The notes under the pieces are model-generated. The model was not told the origin of the DNA and searched no databases. It worked only from the letters and a program-made list of their open reading frames with translations. Positions 32,674-39,101 of a DNA stretch of 39,101 nucleotides are shown here, piece after piece. This DNA is from JBJHCA01 sp050485785 (lineage in GTDB: Bacteria; Bacteroidota; Bacteroidia; Chitinophagales; Saprospiraceae). Numbering within the stretch: the first letter of the stretch is position 1; each line of letters begins with the position of its first letter. Position numbers and translations under genes: made by a program. The stretch lies in assembly GCA_050485785.1 (NCBI GenBank), contig JBJHCA010000025.1, positions 1-39,101 on the forward strand, written 5' to 3'.

Positions 32674-34047
32674 TCAGACATTGAGGAATAAAATAGCTAT
32701 GCCAAAATAGATCAGCAGGCCAGTGATATCCACGATGGTTGTAATAGCGGGGCTGGCTGCCACGGCCGGGTCACCGCCAAATGCCCGCACAATGAGGGGC
32801 AGTGTTCCACCAATGATGGTAGCCGTAACAATCTGTATGGCCAGTGCTCCGGATATGACCATACCCAACTGCAACAAAGTGTGTCCTACTGGAAGCGTCG
32901 CACTCCAGCTGAGTAAAAACACTTTGCCCAATGCCAGTATACCCAGCACTACAGCAAGCAGCAATGATACCTTAAACTCTTTCAACACAATGCTGGTCCA
33001 GTTTTTGACGGTGATCTGGCCCAGAGCCAGGGCTCTGATCACCACCGTAGCGGCCTGGCTGCCGGTATTACCGCCACTGTCAGCCATCATGGGGATATAC
33101 AGTGCCAGAATCACCATGGCTTCCAGTGTTTCTTCAAACTGATGAAGGATTATCCCTGAAATAAGCCCCAGTATAGCCAGGGATGAAAGCCAAACAATCC
33201 GCTTTTTGAAGTGGCCCAGAGAGGAAGTGTGCATGTAATCGAGCTCATCCCCTGCCGGCATGATACCCATGAACTTTTCCATGTCCTCGGTATGCTCGGA
33301 GCGGATTACTTCAAGAGCGTCATCGTGATTGAGAATTCCCACCAGTTGATGACGGTGATTGACCACGGGAATGGCTACCAGGTCGTATTTTTCAATTTTT
33401 CGGGCTGCGATTTCCCGGTCTTCTGAAACTTCAGAGTACACAAAATCCTCATTCAGAAAAGACGAGATCTTCTCGTCAGGGTCGGCCATAATGAGGTTCT
33501 TAAGCGTGATGAACCCAAGAAGTTTGCGGTTTCGGTCAACTACGTAGATGTAGTATATCATTTTTTTGGACGGCGCATCTTCCCTTATCTTGGCCAGTGC
33601 TTCCCTGGCCGTCATGTTTTCGGTTACCGTGGAATAGTCGGTGTTCATTACCCCACCGGCCGTTTCAGGCGGGTAAGCACTCAACTGGATAACGTCGTTT
33701 CTTACGCTTTTGGAGAGGTAGGGCAAAAGCATCACCTGATCTTCAGGCTTCAGCGCCTGATAAAAGTCGGCCCTTACATCGGAGTACATCTGGTTGAACA
33801 GCGAGGCAAAATGGTGGATTTCCATCTCCTCAAACAATTCCTTTTGCAGTTCTAGGCTGAAGTCAGACACAATGACCCCCTGTTGATCGGGCTCAAATAG
33901 GGCAAGAATGTTTACAATGTCCTCCGTTTCGAGCTCGGCCAGAATTTCTGCCACTTCCACCGTAGGCATGCGCTTCATTTCCTCTACAATGGCAGGCCTG
34001 GTTTCAGCATGTAAAAGATCCTTGATTTCGATATCGTTGATGATCAT
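32674..34047 (-). CDS. mgtE: Magnesium transporter MgtE
   Basis: The 457-residue protein has the MgtE layout: N-terminal helical magnesium-sensing domain (about 1-130; VAEILAELETEDIVNILALF), a pair of CBS domains (about 135-260), a long connecting helix, and five membrane helices with PMMADSGGNTGSQAATVVIR (the pore signature) and GGDPAVAASPAITTIVDITG. It imports magnesium through the inner membrane; the cytosolic domains close the channel when internal magnesium is high. Full length. Upstream there is a 570-base spacer containing a possible distant minus-strand -7 box (TATATTTG, 34518-34525); no riboswitch was recognised. Confidence 0.94.
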   Translation of the reverse strand: MIINDIEIKDLLHAETRPAIVEEMKRMPTVEVAEILAELETEDIVNILALFEPDQQGVIVSDFSLELQKELFEEMEIHHFASLFNQMYSDVRADFYQALKPEDQVMLLPYLSKSVRNDVIQLSAYPPETAGGVMNTDYSTVTENMTAREALAKIREDAPSKKMIYYIYVVDRNRKLLGFITLKNLIMADPDEKISSFLNEDFVYSEVSEDREIAARKIEKYDLVAIPVVNHRHQLVGILNHDDALEVIRSEHTEDMEKFMGIMPAGDELDYMHTSSLGHFKKRIVWLSSLAILGLISGIILHQFEETLEAMVILALYIPMMADSGGNTGSQAATVVIRALALGQITVKNWTSIVLKEFKVSLLLAVVLGILALGKVFLLSWSATLPVGHTLLQLGMVISGALAIQIVTATIIGGTLPLIVRAFGGDPAVAASPAITTIVDITGLLIYFGIAILFLNV

Positions 34048-34618
34048 AGTTTTGCTGTTTTATGGTGGGCAAAGTGCCCAGCTGTAAATTTAACGGGGAA
34101 TGATTTTTAAGAAGCAACGAAACTCAGTTCGCCAGCGTGTATATGTGTCTGTTCAGATACGCATGATACCCGGCAACACCTTTTAACGCTTGCGGCGGAT
34201 ACCTTTACAGGGGCAATGCTGCATTGGGGAGGTAGAGTACACAAAAAGATATCCCAAAAAAATACAGCACCCCAAAGTGTCCTGCAAACTGCGCTATAAC
34301 CGGGCCGCGGTCATACATTGCGCAATCTCAGCTTCATCCCGGATCGATGTGAAGTGCCGCTGAAAAATCCCGGAGTGCGGGAAGCCAATTCAATAAGATA
34401 GCCAACATACAAGACGGTTTAGGTGGCAGTAACCGTCTTCCACAATGAAAACGGCCGCCGGTTAATGTATCCGTTTTCGACCAATGATATCCATGAAGCT
34501 CAACAATAGTGAGGGTGCAAATATAAATGTTCATCCTAAAAATACCGCCCGGTGCATTAAATTTACGTTTTCATCATCTTGTGCTGCCGGCAGGCAGCCG
34601 GGCAAACCGAATACTGGC
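34048..34618. other. Intergenic region between mgtE and the CoA-transferase
   Basis: No gene is convincing here; the frames at 34334-34534 (minus) and 34484-34618 (plus) lack family features. Features present are the second dispersed repeat (34243-34267) and a minus-strand TATATTTG box (34518-34525) that could start a ~470-base leader for mgtE or a small RNA. I see no clear terminator or riboswitch. Confidence 0.35.
34243..34267 (+). repeat. Dispersed intergenic repeat, copy 2
   Basis: ACAAAAAGATATCCCAAAAA, then TACAG. It is identical to copy 1 at 12513-12538 except for one fewer A in the A-run. It lies in the mgtE leader region. Confidence 0.5.
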
Positions 34619-35698
34619 ATGGATAAAAAGACACTTCTCAGTCACCTTCATATTGTAGAACTTGGCAGTGTGCTGGCCATTCCGGCGGTGGGCATGTTTT
34701 TTGCCGAGTGTGGTGCCAGGGTCACCAAAGTTGAAAATCCACACACCGGCGGTGATGTAACCCGGCAGTGGAAGCTGGCTGCTGAGCCTCAGCACTCTCC
34801 GGTTTCAGCTTATTATGCTTCAGTGAATTTCGGGAAGGACGTGGTTTACATCGACCTGAAAACCGAAGAAGGTTATCTGGAAGTGATGGACTTAATTTCA
34901 AGTGCGGATATTGTGTTATTCAATTTTCTTCCGTCCACGGCAAAGAGGCTGAAACTTGATGAAGCAAGCATCAGATCACGTTTTCCGCACGTGATTACAG
35001 GCCGCATAAGCGGCTATGGAAAGGAAAGCGAATCACCTGCTTTTGACCTGCTTCTTCAGGCCGAAACCGGTTTCCTGGCCATGACAGGCACCGGTCCGGG
35101 GCAATGGGCTAAACTGCCGGTGGCATTTATCGACTTGTTTGCGGCCCATCAGCTCAAAGAAGGCCTGTTACTGGCTTTGATGCAAAAGGCTCAGACAGGA
35201 AGCGGAAGTTCTGTTCATGTTTCCCTTTACCGGGCAGCCATGGCTGCCATGGCCAATCAGGGCAGTAACTGGCTCAATGCCGGCCATGATCCCGGGCCCA
35301 TGGGATTGCTTCATCCCAATATCTGCCCCTACGGTGAAACACTCATTTCCGGCGATCATGCCACATTTGTGTTGGCTGCAGGCACCAATAAGCAGTTCAG
35401 GGCACTGTGCAGGGTTCTGGATACTGAACATACTGCCGATGACCCGCGCTTCAGTGACAATGCACAACGCGTAAAGCACCGCAAGGTATTGCAGGATATC
35501 CTTCATCAGCAGTCGGGACGGTACAATGCCAACGAACTCCGCCGGAAACTGCAGGCTGAAGATGTGCCGGCAGCCTTGATCACTCCGGTATCAGAGGCTA
35601 TCAGTAAGTACAGTGATCAGCATGAAGTGCTGAAATGGACATTTGGCGGCAAACAAAGCAAATTTATGCTTCCAACCGCTGTTTTTGACATCGAATAA
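34619..35698 (+). CDS. CaiB/BaiF family CoA-transferase
   Basis: The 359-residue product starts MDKKTLLSHLHIVELGSVLA and belongs to the type III CoA-transferases (formyl-CoA transferase, AMACR, CaiB). VGMFFAECGARVTKVENPH is the CoA-binding Rossmann start, followed by SVNFGKDVVYIDLKTEEG, ITGRISGYG, FDLLLQAETGFLAMTG and LPVAFIDLFAAHQLKEGL, where D172 corresponds to the catalytic aspartate. It moves CoA between carboxylic acids; the substrate is unknown. The frame continues to an ATG at 34484, but the 45 extra residues do not fit the family. It is a single gene. Confidence 0.9.
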   Translation: MDKKTLLSHLHIVELGSVLAIPAVGMFFAECGARVTKVENPHTGGDVTRQWKLAAEPQHSPVSAYYASVNFGKDVVYIDLKTEEGYLEVMDLISSADIVLFNFLPSTAKRLKLDEASIRSRFPHVITGRISGYGKESESPAFDLLLQAETGFLAMTGTGPGQWAKLPVAFIDLFAAHQLKEGLLLALMQKAQTGSGSSVHVSLYRAAMAAMANQGSNWLNAGHDPGPMGLLHPNICPYGETLISGDHATFVLAAGTNKQFRALCRVLDTEHTADDPRFSDNAQRVKHRKVLQDILHQQSGRYNANELRRKLQAEDVPAALITPVSEAISKYSDQHEVLKWTFGGKQSKFMLPTAVFDIE

Positions 35699-35766
35699 GA
35701 TGATTCCGATTTTAAGTATATAGCTTTTTTTTTACCTTAACGCGCTCATACAACGCAGTTATCGGC

Positions 35767-38700
35767 ATGCGCCAACGATTATTATTGGTTAAGGGGGTCC
35801 TGATTTTTCTGATCGCCGGTCATACTTCACTCAATGCCAGCCACTTGGTAGGCGGAGAGCTGACATATTCCTGCCTTGGGTCTGCGCAGTATGAGATCAA
35901 ACTGACCATTTACCGCGACTGTGATACCGGTATCCCCTATTTTGATAATCCGGCCCGAATTGGCATTTTCAATGAAAATGATGTATTGCAGTTCAGCATT
36001 TTTATACCCTTTCAGGGTATTGACGATACGTTGGCCATAGTATTGCCGGAATGCAATACGGCACCGGCCAATGTATGTGTTCATCGTACGGTGTATACGG
36101 CTACGGTGTTTCTTCCCTATCTGACAGGCGGGTATTATATCCGCCATCAGCGGTGTTGCCGTAACAACGACATCACCAATATCATTAATCCCGGGCAGTC
36201 GGGTACTACCTATGTGGCTCGAATTACGGAAGACGGCCTGATGGAATGCAACAGTAGTCCGGTTTTCAATCAGTTTCCTCCCCCTGTGATCTGCGTCAAC
36301 CAACCCATTGAATTCGATCACTCAGCCATTGATCTCAATGGTGATTCTATAGTTTATGAGCTGTGTGATCCACTGATCGGGGCAACGGTGACCAATCCGG
36401 CTCCGGTGATCCCTTTCCCCCCTTTTTATACTCCCGTAACCTGGGTTGAAGGATATGGCCTCGAAAACCTTTTGCATCCGGTTTTACCCAATTCCCTGGT
36501 AATTAATTCCGCTACCGGATTGTTGACCGGTTTTGCACATATTCAGGGGCGGTTTGTAGTTTCCGTATGTGTGCGGGAATACAAAAACGGCGTATTGTTG
36601 GGCACCATTCAACGCGATTTTCAATATAACATTTTTTTATGCGGAGGCCCTCCACAGGCTTCATTCAATGTTGACGATGTTATATGTCACCAGAATCTGG
36701 AAGCTAAATTCATCAACACGTCTACGGGGCAAGCTAATCAGGGTATCACCTGGCAATGGGATTTTGGCACTGGCAGCACAGATCCAGGTAGCGCCGAAAA
36801 GGATCCCCTGTTTACTTTTCCCGATACCGGTACATATACTGTTACCCTGATATCTGAACCCAATACGCCCTGCGCCGATACCTTTCAGAAAACCATTTCC
36901 GTTTATTACCCCAGTATAGAACCCGATTTTACCTATGCCACCAACAATTGCGACACCCCTATTGTCCTTTTTCTCCAGGACATGTCCATTGATTCTGTTT
37001 CCGAACTCAATCAGTGGATCTGGGTGCTGGGTGCAGGTCAGGACACGGTTTACGGCGCACAGGCAGAAGTTGAAATTTCGCCCGGTGACTTTTTGGTTCA
37101 ATTATATGTAGCCAATCAGATGGGGTGTAAAGCCAGCATCAGTAAAGCCATACAGGCTGAGCTACTTCAGTTTGGGCAACCACCGGACTTATGCATGATT
37201 GTCGGTGACACCACCACGCTGCAGCTCACCTCGGACCCGCTGGCACAAGTCATCTGGGGACCGGATTCACTGCTCTTTGGCGAAAACCCCAATGCTCCGC
37301 AGATCAGCCCGGAAAGCTCAACAGCATTTTACTTTTCGATTTTCGCATCATCCGGCGATACATGCAATATTGAAACACCGGTAATGGTCTATGTTGAAGA
37401 CCCCATTGAGATTACAGGCCTCAATGAAACGTACTACAGTTGTGATGCTGAAATTGACATCCAGTTGAGTACCGGCAATCTGGAAGGCACTCTGAACTGG
37501 TTTTTCAGTGGTGACACCACGCCATTTTATACTGGTACTGAACCCGGAATTCTGCAGGTAGATGACTCGCTTCATCTCAATCTGGAATGGATCACCTTGA
37601 ATGGCTGTGTTTTTCCCTATGAAGCCGCGATATACCACCTTATGGCCGGGCTTACTTTTGAAGCCCCGGATACCTGCTTGTTTGCCGGAGACTCTGTAAT
37701 GCTCAGTGTTAATATGCATCATGCCGCGGGTGTTGTTTGGTGGCCCGATGAGTTTTTACCGGGCAGCGATCCCAATATGCCCTGGGTGGCACCACAAACT
37801 ACCACCGAATACCAGTATGCCCTCATTTTTGCCAGTGGAGACACATGCCAATCCAATGATGTACTCACCGTATACGTGGATGAGCCTATTGAGCTGATCA
37901 ACTGGCCACTGGCTCTGGACGTTTGCAGCCAGGAGGCATTCTATGAAGCCAATATCAATGGTGATCCGGTTTCAGTATACTGGTATATCCATGATTCGGG
38001 TATCCCTGAATTTTCGGGCCCTGTGTTTGGACCGATGTCGTTCAATGATTCAATACTGGCAATTATCGAGCTCATTTCATCGCAGGGATGTGTTTTGAGG
38101 GATAGCATTTTGTGGGTCGACAGAAGCTTTTTAACCGATGTACATATTGAAGATCCCGTTTGTCCGGGCGATTCCCTCGTTATTACTCTCAGCATGCTCC
38201 CCGACAGTACGGGCCAGATGATCTGGATCCTGGACGGTCAGATAGCAAGTACTGTCTGGCAGCCGGAGTTCAGTTTCGAAGCCTGGGAATCGGGTAACTT
38301 CAGCGTACAGATCACCAATGCTTTCGGCTGCGAGTTTACGGTAGAAAGCGAGTATGAGGTTTACGAAGATCTACCCCTGGCCGCCATACTGGCAGACCCT
38401 GCAACCATTTACCTGGGTCAGAGTACCACACTGACCGCACAGGTAGCTGCCGGAAGCATTTTTGAATGGCACCCGGGACACCTGGTTCATAACCCCGGAT
38501 CAACTATAACGGATGCTACCCCGACAGAAACCACCACCTACGGCATACTGGTTGAGGATGAGCGGGGCTGCATCAGCACAGCTACCGTAACTGTTAACGT
38601 CTTACCCGTCATTTGCCGGGATCCCGATATTTTTATTCCCACAGGGTTTTCACCCAACAACGACGGCATCAACGACGAGTGGAAGATTGAAGCTCCGGCA

Positions 38701-38895
38701 GTAGACAATCTCCATGCGGTGGTTTTTGACCGCTGGGGCCGAATGGTGTTTGAAACCAGAACGCCCGATCAGGGATGGAACGGCACATTTGAAGGCAGCC
38801 CGTTGCCTCCGGATGTATACGCCTACCGGGTGGAAATACAGTGTATCGACGGTGAATGGTTTATTTATCAGGGCAATATAACGCTGTTGAGATAA
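35767..38895 (+). CDS. Large T9SS type B surface protein with gliding-motility C-terminal domain
   Basis: A 1042-residue secreted protein. The signal peptide covers about residues 1-24. Residues 25-290 are the conserved module starting ASHLVGGELTYSCLG, found at the N-terminus of many Bacteroidetes surface proteins. A PKD domain follows at about 297-380 (FNVDDVICHQNLEAKFINTS ... WQWDFGTGS). Two similar ~175-residue units (one with GDTTTLQLTSDPLAQVIWGP, the other GDSVMLSVNMHHAAGVVWWP) come next, each followed by SGDTC and a VYV.DEPIE strand. The last ~85 residues (IFIPTGFSPNNDGINDEWKI ... FDRWGRMVFET ... YAYRVEI) form the CHU_C type B sorting domain. The stop codon overlaps the next gene's ATG by one base. 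Confidence 0.9.
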   Translation: MRQRLLLVKGVLIFLIAGHTSLNASHLVGGELTYSCLGSAQYEIKLTIYRDCDTGIPYFDNPARIGIFNENDVLQFSIFIPFQGIDDTLAIVLPECNTAPANVCVHRTVYTATVFLPYLTGGYYIRHQRCCRNNDITNIINPGQSGTTYVARITEDGLMECNSSPVFNQFPPPVICVNQPIEFDHSAIDLNGDSIVYELCDPLIGATVTNPAPVIPFPPFYTPVTWVEGYGLENLLHPVLPNSLVINSATGLLTGFAHIQGRFVVSVCVREYKNGVLLGTIQRDFQYNIFLCGGPPQASFNVDDVICHQNLEAKFINTSTGQANQGITWQWDFGTGSTDPGSAEKDPLFTFPDTGTYTVTLISEPNTPCADTFQKTISVYYPSIEPDFTYATNNCDTPIVLFLQDMSIDSVSELNQWIWVLGAGQDTVYGAQAEVEISPGDFLVQLYVANQMGCKASISKAIQAELLQFGQPPDLCMIVGDTTTLQLTSDPLAQVIWGPDSLLFGENPNAPQISPESSTAFYFSIFASSGDTCNIETPVMVYVEDPIEITGLNETYYSCDAEIDIQLSTGNLEGTLNWFFSGDTTPFYTGTEPGILQVDDSLHLNLEWITLNGCVFPYEAAIYHLMAGLTFEAPDTCLFAGDSVMLSVNMHHAAGVVWWPDEFLPGSDPNMPWVAPQTTTEYQYALIFASGDTCQSNDVLTVYVDEPIELINWPLALDVCSQEAFYEANINGDPVSVYWYIHDSGIPEFSGPVFGPMSFNDSILAIIELISSQGCVLRDSILWVDRSFLTDVHIEDPVCPGDSLVITLSMLPDSTGQMIWILDGQIASTVWQPEFSFEAWESGNFSVQITNAFGCEFTVESEYEVYEDLPLAAILADPATIYLGQSTTLTAQVAAGSIFEWHPGHLVHNPGSTITDATPTETTTYGILVEDERGCISTATVTVNVLPVICRDPDIFIPTGFSPNNDGINDEWKIEAPAVDNLHAVVFDRWGRMVFETRTPDQGWNGTFEGSPLPPDVYAYRVEIQCIDGEWFIYQGNITLLR

Positions 38896-39101
38896 TGAAA
38901 CACGGCTTTACTGTATTGGTGATCATTTTATGTTGCAGCCTGATGAAGGCTCAGGATCCTCATTTCAGTCAACCGCTTGAAATCAGATCGTGGTATTCAC
39001 CGGCCATGCATCATCATCGGCTCAACGGCACGGTGTTTCACGCCGGCATCCGCGATCAGTGGCGCTCAGTGCCGGTTCCTTTTACCAGTGCAGTCTTATC
39101 C
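38895..39101 (+). CDS. PorP/SprF-family type IX membrane protein, 3' end cut by window edge
   Basis: Only 69 residues are in the window: a signal peptide (VLVIILCCSLMKAQ) and then QDPHFSQPLEIRSWYSPAMH and GTVFHAGIRDQWRSVPVPFT. QDPxFSQ, the proline-alanine after it and RxQW.S.P.PF are the hallmarks of PorP/SprF proteins, outer-membrane beta-barrels that attach type B cargo after T9SS export. Its ATG shares one base with the stop of the 1042-residue type B protein (TAATG), so the two should be made together as cargo and partner, as for SprB/SprF. Confidence 0.82.
   Translation, partial: MKHGFTVLVIILCCSLMKAQDPHFSQPLEIRSWYSPAMHHHRLNGTVFHAGIRDQWRSVPVPFTSAVLS

Noticed and set aside
34334..34534. 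66-codon minus-strand frame upstream of mgtE
   Set aside because: No family features, and the only nearby promoter box lies inside its beginning.

Overview
The window looks like a chromosomal piece of a Bacteroidota (Bacteroidetes) genome. The evidence is two proteins with type IX secretion (T9SS) sorting tails of both classes (a Por-type tail and a CHU_C 'gliding motility' tail), a PorP/SprF-like gene cut by the right edge, the DUF6913-dapA neighbourhood, and several -7 boxes of the Bacteroidetes form TAnnTTTG (accA, tRNA-Gly, abiEi, rhlE, the phosphodiesterase and the unknown gene at 4422-5009). A run of 10 Ns marks an assembly gap, so this is probably a scaffold from a draft or metagenome assembly. 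I ran no computation; domain calls come from reading motifs.

Bases 1 to about 6,790 form a visibly AT-rich accessory island. It holds, left to right: a Crp/Fnr regulator cut by the window edge; a short ORF with an unusually strong ribosome binding site; an attC-like imperfect hairpin; an AbiEi/AbiEii toxin-antitoxin operon whose -7 box is overlapped by a perfect inverted repeat; IS21-end-like repeats flanked by two gene scraps; a two-gene operon of an unrecognised 195-residue protein and an Xre-ImmA metalloprotease-like regulator (its C-terminus can be recovered across the N gap); a complete-looking IS30 element; and a small membrane-anchored BamE-like protein whose start codon sits exactly at the IS30 edge.

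From about 6,790 onward the sequence is richer in GC and reads as ordinary core genome. A threonine aldolase faces left. The operon accA - DUF6913 - dapA - 3-methyladenine glycosylase - lipoprotein - coaX runs right, with overlapping genes. Then follow a MORN/YwqK-repeat secreted protein, katG (left-facing, with an intrinsic terminator and an upstream palindrome), an acyltransferase plus BASS transporter pair, tRNA-Gly(GCC), a secreted nucleotide pyrophosphatase/phosphodiesterase, an M14 carboxypeptidase-like lipoprotein, a small exported protein, and a cupredoxin-DUF4397 T9SS cargo with a strong terminator.

The last part contains an SRAP (HMCES/YedK-type) protein coupled to a PaiB-like flavin-binding protein; a left-facing operon rhlE - paaH - paaI - paaJ for the beta-oxidation half of phenylacetate breakdown; a secreted phospholipase D-like protein; mgtE; a CaiB/BaiF CoA-transferase; and a 1042-residue T9SS type B surface protein translationally coupled to a PorP/SprF-like gene. 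The best candidates for something undescribed are the ImmA-linked two-gene operon at 3346-5009 and the attC-like element beside the AbiE module. Neither can be proven from sequence alone.
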